Shown here: positions 48,801 through 59,595 of the stretch, piece by piece
Numbering within the stretch: the first letter of the stretch is position 1
Layout: the number at the start of each line of letters is the position of its first letter
Source of the DNA: Biscogniauxia marginata
Taxonomy: Eukaryota; Ascomycota; Sordariomycetes; Xylariales; Xylariaceae
Assembly (NCBI GenBank): GCA_022695795.1
Contig: MU404143.1
Coordinates: 62,001-126,000 of the forward strand
Direction: 5' to 3'
Length of the DNA: 64,000 nt
Translations under genes and position numbers: made by a program
The notes under the pieces: model-generated
Databases searched by the model: none
Told to the model about the DNA's origin: nothing
The model's input: only the letters and a program-made list of their open reading frames with translations

Positions 48801-49936
48801 ATTACCATGTGTAACCTGTAGGACTTTGGTGCCGCCCCATAGGAAGGCGTTTTTATCAAGACCCTCGGTATCGATATGCGCATCTCCGGGGCGTAATTGG
48901 ACAGAGTCTTTCAGCAACGGTGTGCTTTCACCAGACAACATTGCTTCGTTGACGATGGCGGCACCTTCGACCAAGAGCATGTCACACGCAACACCGCTAT
49001 CCTCTTTGGTGCGCCCGACGGAAACGAGATCACCGGGAAGTAGTCTATCGCTCTGGATCTCGGTCCACTTACCCAGGCGATAGACCCACACGTCGTAGGG
49101 CTTGATACTCATGCCGCGGAACTCGTACAGGGTCCGCTGCCGTTGCCATACGACAGTACTCTCAAAGGCGACGAGCATAAAAAGAGTGAATAGGGAGTAG
49201 TACCAGTATTCGTCCAACATCCAGAGCCCGACACAGAAGACCTGGAAAACGAAGAAAGGAGCGACTGCATGTTCCCGGAAGAGTTCCGTAAAGGTGGGCA
49301 CGGGTATATCGAAGGTGTTTGTGCCATAGTGTTGTTCGAGTCTGTTTATTTCAGCCTGGCTGGTAATGCCTTTCGACTGCTGGAAATGTTCGATCTTAGG
49401 TTTCGGCTCGGCATCGATACCGTAGGTCAGGGGACTAAATGACTGTTGCGCAGGGTCGTAGAGGAAACGGCGCTTTTGGAACAGGAACGACAAGTTCGTC
49501 TTGTCACCAACCTATAGAAAGACGTTACGGGTTAGTTTGGGCTGGGGATCGAGTGAGTCAACAGATGCGGAGGAAAGGGTACCTTCTCGCGGTTGATAGT
49601 GCAGATTTCGGCAGAGCCGGCGTTGGCGATTGGAATGACCTTGATCAACTGGGCTTCTTGGACATTCTTGGCCTTGGTCGCAGTGAAAGACGCTTTCAGG
49701 TTGACACTCCAGTTTGTGCTGAGCCAGACCAAACTCTGAAGAGTGATGATAGTAGCCAGCCATACGAAAGTCCACTCGGACGAAGCAATGTACTTCTCAT
49801 ACAACTCGGGGGTGTAGAAGTATCGGGCAAAGATGGGCCATATTATGGCGAAAGGCCAGATATATGCGTGGAGGTAGATGGGGAGCGGCGAGAGCAGCTC
49901 GGCGCCCTTGATCTGAGAATTGTCGACGAGAGCCAT
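45833..49936 (-). CDS. spf1: P5A-type ATPase of the endoplasmic reticulum (Spf1 family)
   Basis: Three exons, minus strand: 49936-49583, 49511-46441 and 46385-45833, with introns of 71 and 55 bp; 1325 residues. It has the full P-type ATPase plan: N-terminal membrane helices, actuator loop 'LSGESTP' (about 310), the P5A-specific 'VVPPELPMELS' in the M4 region (about 453-463), phosphorylated Asp497 in 'DKTGTLTG', 'MITGDNPLTA', and hinge 'MAGDGTNDVGALKQAHIG'. C-terminal helices are followed by a charged coiled coil (last 80 residues). P5A pumps act as ER dislocases that remove misinserted tail-anchored and signal-anchor proteins and affect ER lipid and glycosylation homeostasis. An insert before the last membrane block carries 'TVTTPSAQQL' and acidic stretches, typical of fungal members. 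Confidence 0.96.
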
Positions 49937-50602
49937 TTGATCGACTCTTACAAAATGGCAACACTCATCGAGAGCATTTGAAGGGGTAGGGGAGAACAAG
50001 AATTATCATCCAAGTCCAGAAATGTTGCCGCGAGCATTTGCTGGTCGCTGTTTATTGCATGTATGTTGTCGTGGTTTTGTGAGTGGTACAAAGTTTCTTT
50101 ACTTACCTAAATCTTAGGTAGACTAAGACAGATCACTGCCAGCGACCGACGGGTGGCAAAGCCCAGATATGCAGCTGTTGACGGCCCGGTTAATCGTATT
50201 ATCGGAGGCTTAAATGGTTTAGTTTAATACACCTTTTTAAAGATTATTATAATTATTTAAACTTTATAAAAAGATATTTTATTTATTTATTTAAATAAAT
50301 AAAAAAGAGGATGGTTTAAAATAATATTATAAAGTTTTAATATAAAAATAGTTAAACTTTTATTCTCCGTATAAGTAGGTTTACATATTAGGTACAGCCG
50401 GGCTGTTAGTAGTAAGTATATACCAGATACCTAGTAGGTAGTACTGTACCAGATATAATGTTAGCAAGTAAAGCTAAATATCGTCAATATTTATGCAGAG
50501 CTCTCAAACACCTCCAAGTTCTTTTTATACCTAATATGAGCTTTCGAAGTCCAATTGTTCAGCTTTTGATTCCTATCGATCAAACAAGTATATACATCGA
50601 CA
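49937..50602. other. Spf1-type gene promoter and small AT-rich patch
   Basis: The left part is the promoter of the ATPase. 50210-50380 is a short patch of extreme AT content ('tatttatttatttaaataaataaa'-like), resembling RIP-decayed repeat but too short to place in a family. TAGGTAG-type motifs occur at 50385-50450. Confidence 0.5.
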
Positions 50603-53436
50603 TCAAAACAACGTCAGGGTCTCCAACCTGATTTCCGCACTATCCGAGCCTCCCTTCAAGCTGACATAATTTTTTCCTACCGCGAGCGTGACACTAGCCG
50701 TAGCGTTGAGATACTCCCCCTGTGACGGTAATAAGCGGATGCTAGTTTGTATTACCCTGTTGACCTCGATACTCAAGCTCGCGGCCGCGTTCCCGGAATT
50801 TGAGTAGCTGAGTAACAGAGTACTCGGTTTACCGTCTGACACAATGCCTGAAAGGGCTACAGTACTGTCCGATCTCACACCGCCGACTACAGCTCCGTTC
50901 GCTGTTGCAGTTGACGAGTTATCGAAAACGATGCGAGTTTTAGTTCCAGTTAGATAAGCGTCGACTGCATAATACATAGGGCCATATTCTGGCGGTGTCC
51001 AAACTTCCAGCTCGCAGATTCCGACGAATAGTTGTTGAGACTTTCGATACATGTTGACGGCCAGGAACTCCGTCTCAACTGGATCAAAGTCTATGTGATT
51101 GCGGTCGTTTGGTAGCAATTTCGCACTATCATTATACGCAAAAATCAGGCCGCTATTACCGTATACTTCGAAGCTGGATGGCACATCAATTCCTCCTCCC
51201 CGAACGACATCTGAGTACAAAGCTATCGTAACAGACGACACGTTCCTCGGTCGCGCAAACGTGATCGTAAGCGTGTCGTTCATGTTTGGAGACCCATAGT
51301 TAGTCCACCTATTGTCAGGTATATCGTCATAAAACAAAACACCATCGATAGCCTTGTAAAAGTGGTCTGCGGGGTTGGTGAATGTCGCATTAGCCATAGG
51401 ATACTGACTAGGCCCCGCGGGATTTGCCGCGATATTTATCAGAGCATCGCCTTGTAGGATGGGCGGGGGTACAGGAACCGTAACAGTTTGTCCTGCACCG
51501 TTATGTACCTTACTACCATCCACAAATACCGTCAGTCCCTTCCCAACGCCATACCTAGAGCCATATTTATCGTAAAGTACAGTGACTAAATGGCCATGGT
51601 ATGGAAGATTCTCTAGAGCGAGGTACGTCCAGTTCCCAGGAATAATAGGCGAGATGTGAAGAGTGTTATCTGGCTGCGGCAGGATGCCGAATAGGCCCGT
51701 AATAACATCGTCATTGTTAGTCGAGTGAGCATAGTGCTCAGAATGATTCCAGCCATCAGCACTCCACGAATCCTCAAAGGGGTAGTGAGATTCGGCTACA
51801 TATGGGTGTCCAAGCTTCATCTGAGTTCGTGCGTACATGTGGAGGTAGTAATAATATTGGTTTGCTGTGACATTGGTAGTTCCGGCATGAAAGATAGCCG
51901 CAAGGGACTTCAAGGTGTGACTAGTCGAGAATGGCCACGACATCCCATTCCAATAACAGCCTGGAAAGGGGTTAGTGATGCTCAATGCTCTATTCTCTTC
52001 CTCATCATCCCAAGGCCAACTTGGAGTTCTAGTAGAGGGGTAAAATACAGTATTCGTTTGGACGCGTAGCCATGAACCAAGGGTCGCGAATCTCCAGGGT
52101 GGTTGGGCCAAATGGTGAAAGGAAGCCATTTGTATCAAACAGAGAATCAACCGCAGGTTGAGCGTAAGACTGATTCAGGCCGATGCCGAAGCGGTATGGG
52201 AATAACCCAACCTGTTCCCTTCCAGAGAGACGTGTCAGGTTCGGATTACCAGGGCGGATGATATCCATAAAAAACTGTTGCTCAGTGGCCCACATTCGCT
52301 TGTACATGGCATTTTCGATGTCCTCTGCCAATTTGGTGAATCTCGCCTCGGTAAAGCCATCGCGTGCGAGGTTAGCGGCTCTAGCAATAGCCCTGGCGTT
52401 CGCAACCATATAGGCATTATGACTCGGACGAAAGGTGTCAGGACCATCTTTCCTCAAGTCCCAATCGGTATTATTTGGGTCGGCCGCGAAACCGGGGAGG
52501 GACAGCTCCTGAGCATCCCAGACAGGTTGGTAATAGTACAAGCCACTGCAGAAAAAGGAGTCAGTAATTGCCATTATTTGGACTGTTTTTAACCCACAAA
52601 ATATGTCTCAGGCGCAAAAGCTCATACAAAATGCCAGAATAGGCAGGTTCTACTCCTGGGACTGGCTATGAGAGGCAATAAATAACTCCAAAATTAACTC
52701 ACGCTACCTTGTCAAATACTTCGTCCCACTCATGCCATATACGAACCATGTCGTTAAGTTGATTAGATAGAAATTCCCAATCCCCAGTGACCATAGCGCG
52801 ACGGCTCGCGGCATCTAAGATCCACTGAGTATACTGCAACGCGTCACCCGGCCCACGAGTATAGAGCTGGATATAATCATCTGCGAAGAAGATGTTCCTT
52901 AACCATCTCGCCTCGTCGATATGATGGCCAGCAGCAGCATCGATAGAGCCAAAGGCCTTCGCATAGCCGACTGGCTGCACGAATTCTGAGAACATATAGC
53001 CAGTTCCAGGCCTAATATAACGAAGGTTCCGTTGGATTGATGTCCATCTATAGTAGTATACATCTTGGACAAGGGAGTCAGGAAGATCGATGAAGGGAAT
53101 GTTGTCTCTCAAGAAGGACGCGCCAGCAAGACCACTAATAAGCTTCTCGTGGTTGAGAAACGAGGTGCCCCTAACCTCTATTATCCGGGGGCGTGAGGTC
53201 TTCTGGGCGAAGGCGGTGTATGCGAGCAAGAGTAGGGCTCCAATAGCCAAGATAACAGCAACTATCTTGTGAGGCAAGCAGTTGGCCTTAGACAGCAGGT
53301 TACCTTGCAAACGGTCATCCCGACCCTTTGACATCCTACGGTCGCCGGCATGTTTAGCATTCTCCAGACCGGCTGAGAACGGCAAGTTCAATAAAGAGGT
53401 CTTGAAAGGTTGCTGTGCCATTAGTTGTGCTAACAT
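50603..53436 (-). CDS. Membrane-anchored six-hairpin glycosidase-like protein (MGH1/GH63-like)
   Basis: Three exons, minus strand: 53436-52703, 52545-52049 and 51960-50603; phases close to 862 residues. Residues 1-55 are cytosolic and basic, and about 57-77 form one membrane segment ('VAVILAIGALLLLAYTAFA'), a signal anchor placing the rest outside. The (alpha/alpha)6 barrel spans about 90-530 with 'YYYRWTSIQRNLRYI', 'ASGLYYYQPVWDAQE'-like and 'ATRPNEYCCYWNGMSWPFST', the last restored only when the 88-bp second intron (donor GTATTT, branch CACTAAC) is removed. Beyond it, about 555-690 resembles a galactose-binding (F5/8-like) fold. The barrel resembles mannosylglycerate-hydrolase/GH63-type enzymes; substrate unknown. 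Intron 1 is an introner-like copy shared with the oligopeptide transporter gene. Confidence 0.82.
52546..52702 (-). mobile_element. Introner-like element, copy C (intron 1 of the glycosidase gene)
   Basis: A 157-bp intron, phase 2, beginning GTGAGTTAATTTTGGAG and ending CTTTTTCTGCAG. It aligns end to end with OPT intron 8 (copy A): for example 'ccagaataggcaggttctac' and 'gaggcaataaataactcca' (plus-strand reading) are identical in both. The host gene is unrelated to the transporter and 20 kb away. The exon junction is AGC|TGG, the same as in copy A. Confidence 0.9.
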
Positions 53437-53871
53437 TGGCGCCTATGTCCCCTGGGAATCGACCATGGAGGTGTATAGGTAGGTATGTATATGTATCTAC
53501 ATTAAGGTAGGTAGGTACCTATGTACATGTGTAGCGGGGAAACGCTACAAACGAACCAACCACCTGGTCGCCCCACTTTCAGCATCAGCCTTGCGGGCAA
53601 GCATTACCTGTCCACTACCTAGTAAGTAAGCCCCGTAACACCCCACGCCGAGGTGACTAATCGGGCTGCCAGGCACCTCCGCGCCACATGCATATACCAG
53701 GTACCTACCTAACCTACATATACCTAGGTACCTACATACCTACCATGCAGGTGTATAGGTATGCATCTATCGTACTTCGCCGTGGACAACCCCAAGGTTC
53801 TTTATATTGCATTCGTTTGACTGTCATTTTCAAGCCTTGTCTAGGTGCTACATCCGTTCTACTAGGAAACC
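53437..53871. promoter_or_regulatory. Divergent promoter region, glycosidase / TRIP4-like gene
   Basis: 435 bp between divergent genes. Dense palindromic GGTACCTA / TACCTAGGTA motifs lie at 53470-53525 and 53695-53760, flanking a GC-richer centre. No named factor site is assigned. Confidence 0.55.
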
Positions 53872-55413
53872 ATGTCAACGCATCAGCTCTCGAGGCTACT
53901 GCCCCTGCCCGACGAGGAGCTTAAGCAAGTACTAGATTACGCAGCAACCTTGTCTAAGTCTGAGGTCGTCGATCACTTTCGGAATCTACTTGGTGACTCC
54001 CCCGAGGCCGTCAATTTTATCTCCTCCTTCAACTCCAAGAGACAGGATCCAAAGGCTGCTACCTCCTCAGATGTCGATGCCATCCCAGAGCCCAAAAGAG
54101 CGTCAGGGAAGAAAAAGTTGGCGTCTCTGCATACACCGGCGCCTCGTCGGGTCGTCGACGTCGGTCTTGCACCCGGCATAACTTATAACAAGAAAGATGT
54201 CCAAGGTGATTATATTTCTCGTCGGTCTAGCCCGGTAGCAGGGGCCAGCAGAGGCGTCTCCCCAGCGAAACCTTCAGCGCAGAAATCTGCGACGCCAAGG
54301 CCTCCACCATCTGCTGCCGGTCAGCTGATCTCCGACTTACCCAAGCCCAAGCCGAGGCCGACGCCTAGTTCGCGTTCCTCAACACCGGGCCCCAAGACCA
54401 AAGTCAATATATCCGGCGGGGCCGCTATGCATGGTGCCTCAACTGCCTTATCCGACTTGGACCATGCCATCCGCGCACTGGAGATAACAACCAATCCCAC
54501 GCATCTCTCGGACGACGCTACGAGACGATGCAATTGCGTCGCTGCGCGTCACCCCCTTCAGACTGCTGCACCAAATTGCCTCAACTGTGGCAAGGTCATC
54601 TGTGTAAAGGAAGGTCTTAGCCCCTGCACATTCTGCGGAACGCCACTTTTGAGCTCAAATGAGGTCCAATCCATGATTCGCGAGCTCCGAGCTGAGAAGG
54701 GGAGAGAGAAAATGGCCATTGACCGCGTGACCCACAAAAAGGCCGAGGTATCCAAGACTCCCGCTCCGTTCTCTCAACCACGTGAGTCCGTAAGTGCTGA
54801 GGAAGCAAAAGCTCTCAAGCATCGAGACCGCCTACTTGGCTTCCAGGCTCAGAATGCACAGCGCACTACGGTCAAGGACGAGGCCGCAGATTTTGATGTT
54901 ACCGGGGCCATAGCCAGAACGGGGGGTAACATTTGGGCCAGTCCAGAGGAGCGTTGCCGAGAACTCAAGCGCCAGCAGAAGATTCTGAGGGAGATGGAGT
55001 GGAACGCTCGGCCAGATTATGAGAAGCGACGGCAAGTAGTCAGCATTGACCTCGTTGGGGGGAAAGTGATGCGAAAGATGGCTACGATAGAACGGCCAGC
55101 CAGCATTGAGGATGATGAGGAACTACCTGTAGGTAGCCATTCCGTCTTGGCGGAGACTAGTGGGAACCGGTTTGGTGCCAGTGGTGGTACATTCAGCAAG
55201 AATCCTTTGCTAGGAGGGTTGATCAAGCCAGTCTTCGATGCTAAAGGTAAGGGCATGCCATTAGAAGGTCGCACGGCTGGCACAACTTGGTGGAGGCGAG
55301 TTCAAGACGATTTGGACGACAACGAGGCAATCATTCTAGATGGTAGCTTATATGGCAGGGTTGCTTTTCAAGATCATGGTTCGGTTGAAGATGAACCTGT
55401 CTATGGGTATTGA
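53872..55413 (+). CDS. TRIP4 / ASC-1 zinc-finger protein, Rqt4-type
   Basis: Single exon, 513 residues. The N-terminal helical segment (about 3-55, 'LPDEELKQVLDYAATLSKSEVVDHF') is the conserved N-domain of the family. The C2HC5 zinc finger lies at residues 220-265, with 'CNCVAARH', 'CLNCGKVIC' and 'CTFCGTPLL'. A basic helical region ('RHRDRLLGFQAQNAQRT'-like) and a C-terminal 'TWWRRVQDD' motif follow. The human protein is in the ASCC complex and yeast Rqt4 in the ribosome-quality-control trigger (RQT) complex, which splits collided ribosomes marked by ubiquitin. The fungal form lacks the C-terminal ASCH domain of human TRIP4, as expected for Rqt4-like proteins. Confidence 0.85.
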   Translation: MSTHQLSRLLPLPDEELKQVLDYAATLSKSEVVDHFRNLLGDSPEAVNFISSFNSKRQDPKAATSSDVDAIPEPKRASGKKKLASLHTPAPRRVVDVGLAPGITYNKKDVQGDYISRRSSPVAGASRGVSPAKPSAQKSATPRPPPSAAGQLISDLPKPKPRPTPSSRSSTPGPKTKVNISGGAAMHGASTALSDLDHAIRALEITTNPTHLSDDATRRCNCVAARHPLQTAAPNCLNCGKVICVKEGLSPCTFCGTPLLSSNEVQSMIRELRAEKGREKMAIDRVTHKKAEVSKTPAPFSQPRESVSAEEAKALKHRDRLLGFQAQNAQRTTVKDEAADFDVTGAIARTGGNIWASPEERCRELKRQQKILREMEWNARPDYEKRRQVVSIDLVGGKVMRKMATIERPASIEDDEELPVGSHSVLAETSGNRFGASGGTFSKNPLLGGLIKPVFDAKGKGMPLEGRTAGTTWWRRVQDDLDDNEAIILDGSLYGRVAFQDHGSVEDEPVYGY

Positions 55414-55900
55414 CTCTGGATCTCCTTATGTGAGACATACACTCACTTATCATCTTGGGCGAGTCAATCTTGCACGGCCAGTCTACGTTCTATATCATAT
55501 CCCGAGATAGATGAGGCTGTTACTAAACCCTAGAATAATCCATAGTACACACTAGACATGTCAGTCAATAGAACCACACTATTATCATGTCAATACTGTA
55601 CTATCTACCGAAGAAATATCGGATGTCTTAGCGCTGCTTCTACTATTAGCTGCTTATTAGCTGCTCTTCCGAAGTCCTAAGAAGGGATAATCAATGGTGA
55701 CAAAGCAAAATGCCTATTCAGCATGCACACTCGATTCCCCGGGTAAATTTATTACCCCAAGGCCATTTAACCCAGGTTGTTGATTGAGGAAGACCAAACC
55801 AAAAGAAAACGAACGTGGGTTGTAATTCTAATGGTCCAAGGAATCTGGTGTAGCTACCGAAATTTTGCATTTAAACCCTGGGTGTATTAATTACCTCTAT
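55414..55900. other. 3' flank of the TRIP4-like gene
   Basis: About 490 bp of ordinary composition between the TRIP4-like stop codon and the AT-rich block. No gene seen. Confidence 0.5.
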
Positions 55901-56114
55901 ATACGGCTAAATCTCTTGAAACAGCTCGTTACGAGCGTTTATTTATTTACGATTATAAAACTTATAACGTATCTTATAAACAAGTGGGTGAAATAAGCTC
56001 GTGAGTAAAATTTTATAATTATTACATTTTTAACTATTAAATTTATTTATATTATATGAAATTAATTAATACTTAATATTAATATATTATATAAATAAGT
56101 AAGTTATATAAATA

Positions 56115-56843
56115 AATAAATAATTTATATATTAACTTATTATATAAACAAGTAAACGAAACAAGTTTATAAATAAAACTTTATAATTATTATACTTTTA
56201 ACTATTAAAAATCATTTACGTCGCATTAAAATTAATTAATAATTATTATTATTCGAACTATTTTATTTAACTTTACACTTTAAAAACCAAATACCTTTTT
56301 TATATTAAGTATTTAGTTTTTTAATGCGTAATTTATAATATTTAATTTATTACATTTTTTAAGTTAAACCCCTTTAAAATTAAAATAAATAAATAAATAA
56401 TAAATAAAATTAATTATAACTCCTTAAAATTTAAATTACTAAATATTTTTTATTTATTATATAAATATTATTAATTTTAATTTTATTTGTTATATTATTA
56501 AACGTATTTTTATTCGTTATATAAATATACATATTATAATTAGTTTAATTATATATATTATATTATTTTTATTTAATTATTACTTTTTTTCAAGATTTTT
56601 ATTATTATTAATTATAATATTATTTTTTAATTTAAAAAGTTATTCTTTTTATATTAAATAATTTTTATTTATAATTATTTAATTTTAATTTTATATTACT
56701 TATTAAAATTATAATTTATTTCTTAAAAATAAATTTTTTATTTTATTTATAATTAAATTAAATTTTAATAATACTTTACAAATTATTATAAATATTTTAA
56801 CTTTTTAAAATATTTAATTTATATTAAAGTTAAAAAAAGTATA
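56115..56843. repeat. Dispersed repeat copy with the empty chromovirus target site
   Basis: It aligns with 10086-10455 and then, without interruption, with 18121-18430. At the point where the chromovirus lies in the other copy, this copy reads 'aaatatacatattataa' (about 56521-56540), i.e. the RIP-altered form of the unoccupied target cgcgta. This independently proves the LTR element's insertion. Confidence 0.75.
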
Positions 56844-58704
56844 ACGTGCTTTATTAGTACCCTGCGCATATTAATACCCTGCGCACTTTCCTTTATTTTA
56901 TACTTTATAAACTTTGACACGCGTTTTTTTAATAACTATAAATGGAAATTTAAACCTAGGAAGCATAAATCATTTTAATTATCGAGGCTATTTATTTATT
57001 TAAAAAGCTAAGTCGTTAGTTTATTGCGAAAATCTATAAAGTTCCCGAATTTATGTTTCGATTTAGAATAAACGGTTATACTTCTTTTAACGAACGTTTA
57101 CCCCTAAACCTTAAACTAAATAAAGTAGAAAAGGATATAATTATTCGATATATACTTAATTTAAATTCTCGAGGTTTTGCGCCTCGGCTCGTTAGTGTTA
57201 AAGATATAGCAAATTTTTTACTCGAATCTCGAGGGGTATTACGCGTCGAGAAGAATTAGGCATATTAATTCGTATAACGATAACCAGAGTTAAAAACGCG
57301 TTTTAATCGCGTTTATAATTTTTAAAGAGCTTTATACGAAGATTTAGAGCTAATTAGCGCGTGGTTTTAACTAGTTAAAAATATGCGGGCGAAATATAAT
57401 ATTTAAAACTCCGATTTTTATAATTTCGACGAAATAAGCTTTATAATAAGTGTAATCTTTTTAGTAATAGTTATAACTCGCGCAAATCGATATAATAGAA
57501 ATAAAGTAGTTTAGCTAGATAATTAAGAATAAATAATAATAAATATTTATATTAATAACGAAGGTTAAAATGTTCCTCCGTTTTTAATGGTTTAAAAGAA
57601 AAATCATTTTATAAGTTAATATACTAAGGGCGGCTTTCTATATAACTAGGTAATTAAACTAACTAGTAATAATTAGATAAATAATAAAACAAACTTGAAA
57701 TAACTTAAGCATTTTAATAAGCATATTTCTACTCGAGCTAAGGATTTATATTAAATACTTGTTTTTAATAAGCATAAAAATCATAAATTAATAGAATTTT
57801 AAAAGTATTATAAAACATATAATATTATTACTTTTTATTTACCTTTTTATTTTTCTTATTTAACTTAATTATTAAATATTAAGTGTTTTAATGTCTTAAA
57901 ACGGGTATATAGTTAATAAATTAAGACTTTTATTAAGGCTTATATTAATTATATTATAAAGATTAAGTTCTTCCTCGCCTTTAAAGCAACTTATTTAGCC
58001 TTTATAACAGCTCAAAATAGCTAGACTAAATTCCACGGAGCTGGTTTAATGCCTTTCGACTTATAAGCTATAATTTTAAAGCTTAATATAAGGTTATAAA
58101 CTCCAAATTTTAGTATACCCTTCTTGATTAATACTAACCTTTAAGTCTTTTAAACCCTTTATAATGCGACTAATACGCTTTTATAATTAACCTTAATAAA
58201 AAGTCGTATTACACGCTATTAAAAAAGCTCTTTAACCCCCATTTTTAAGATGATAACGGCGTTAGCTAAAAACATTAAAATGTTAACTCATGAGATAACG
58301 TTTTTATTAGCCGAGGTGCGCATATTTTAAGTAATAAATAAGGCACTTAATAAACATCGTAAAATTAAAAAGACTCGAGTCCGTCAAGGGGGGGCACTTA
58401 TTATAAAAGATATATAAGACGTTTTAACTTAAAAGAAAGCAAAAAAGTAAGCTCGACGCGATAAGCGCTTTAAGGGGGGTAAGCAAAATAAGGGGCAGCT
58501 TTCTAGGCGACGATATGGTACTTACGAGGAGACTAGTCATAATGCGCGTACTTATTAAGATATTATAATTATATTAAGTTCATTAAATTTTAAGTAATTT
58601 AAATTAATTTTATACGTTATAATTATTAAATCCTAATTTTAATATAAGAAGATAAAGGAAAGTGCGCAAGGTATTAATATGCGTAAGGTACTAATAAAGC
58701 ACGT
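56844..58704 (+). mobile_element. Fot1/pogo-type DNA transposon, RIP-decayed
   Basis: 1861 bp bounded by TIRs of about 53 bp (left ACGTGCTTTATTAGTACCC, reversed right ACGTGCTTTATTAGTACCT) and flanked by TA on both sides (56842-56843 and 58705-58706), the target duplication of the Tc1/mariner/pogo superfamily. The two TIRs differ only by C/T- and G/A-type changes. A single plus-strand transposase of about 530 codons can be followed across it through RIP stops. The homologous copy at 18421-18432 lacks this element and gives a likely empty site ('aagtatatacg'). Confidence 0.92.
56980..58560 (+). pseudogene. Fot1-type DDE transposase remnant
   Basis: Plus-strand translation, reading through TAA/TAG, shows the family order. 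There is an N-terminal helix-turn-helix ending 'RINGYTSFNERLPLNLKLNK', then 'YILNLNSRGFAPRLVSVKDI' and 'ANFLLESRG' (CENP-B-like DNA-binding part, the only stretch still open, 57053-57259). Next comes 'VKNMRAKYNI*NSDFYNFDE', the first catalytic Asp-containing block. The C-terminal 'NKHRKIKKTRVRQGGALI' and 'YGTYEETSHNARTYQ' follow; the last is a CxxC...HNxxxC knuckle with both outer Cys turned to Tyr by G-to-A changes. No frameshift is needed over most of the length, so decay is by point mutation. Confidence 0.88.
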
Positions 58705-59182
58705 TATATATTTTATTATAATTAAAATTTTTATACGTTTTTTATATAATTTAATAAAAAGGTTTAAGATTTTTACGATTTTTATATAGAAAGTTATAAA
58801 TTTTTGAAAAAGTCGATTATATATAAAAAACTATTTTATTTATAAGCTTATTTTATTTATTCGTTTATATAATATATTAAATAATAATAATAATTAATTA
58901 ATTTTAATATTATATAAATAATTTTTAATAATTAAAAGTATAATAATTATAAAAACTAATTTACTTATTTATATAATTTATTTATTTAAGTAATATATTA
59001 ATTAAAATTTAATATAAAACAATAAAAAGGTGTAATATTATATATAATTATTAAAAATTAAGTTTATATAAAAAAGCTTTAATAAAGCTTTATAAATTAA
59101 ACTTTTTATTATTAATATATTACCTTTTTTCACACTTTTATATATTTATATTAAAGTTATAAAAATGTATTTATATAACGAT

Positions 59183-59595
59183 TAACATATTATATAAGCA
59201 AGTAAACGAAACAAGCTTATAAACGAAATAAATTTTTATATAAAATCGACTTTTTCGAAAATTCATAACTTTATATATAAAATTAGAAAAATCTCGAACC
59301 TTTTTTTTTAGTTATATAATTATATAGTTTAATTAAAAAAACATAAAAAGAAAACGCGTAAAAACTATAATTATAATAAAACGTATAAACCTTTTTACGT
59401 ATTTCTTTATATATTTCACTTTTAATTTTTTGATTTTTCTTTAGTTAAATTATATAGTTATATAACTAGAAAAAAAGGTCCGAGATTTTTTACGATTTTT
59501 ACGCGTAAAGTTATGAATTTTTAAAAAGTCGATTTTATATGGGAAACCATTTCGTTCGCGAGCCTGTTTCGTCCACTCGCTTGTGTGGTACGTTA
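59183..59595. mobile_element. Foldback MITE, copy 2
   Basis: 413 bp, almost the same length as copy 1. The inverted arms extend at least 150 bp: the left 'taacatattatataagcaag' and the reversed right 'taacgtaccacacaagcgag', then on both sides 'acgaaac', 'cgaaat', 'atataaaatcgacttttt', 'attcataacttta' and 'ctcg.accttttttt'. The right arm keeps many C/G that the left arm has lost. No coding capacity. Confidence 0.87.

Noticed and set aside
52029..52150. Frameshift in the glycosidase gene
   Set aside because: An 88-bp intron with a good branch point and acceptor restores both the frame and the conserved motif, so no frameshift is needed. A 35-bp intron ending at the first TAG gave the wrong phase.
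57053..57259. 68-codon plus-strand ORF as an independent small gene
   Set aside because: It is just the undamaged piece of the Fot1 transposase; homology continues through stops on both sides.
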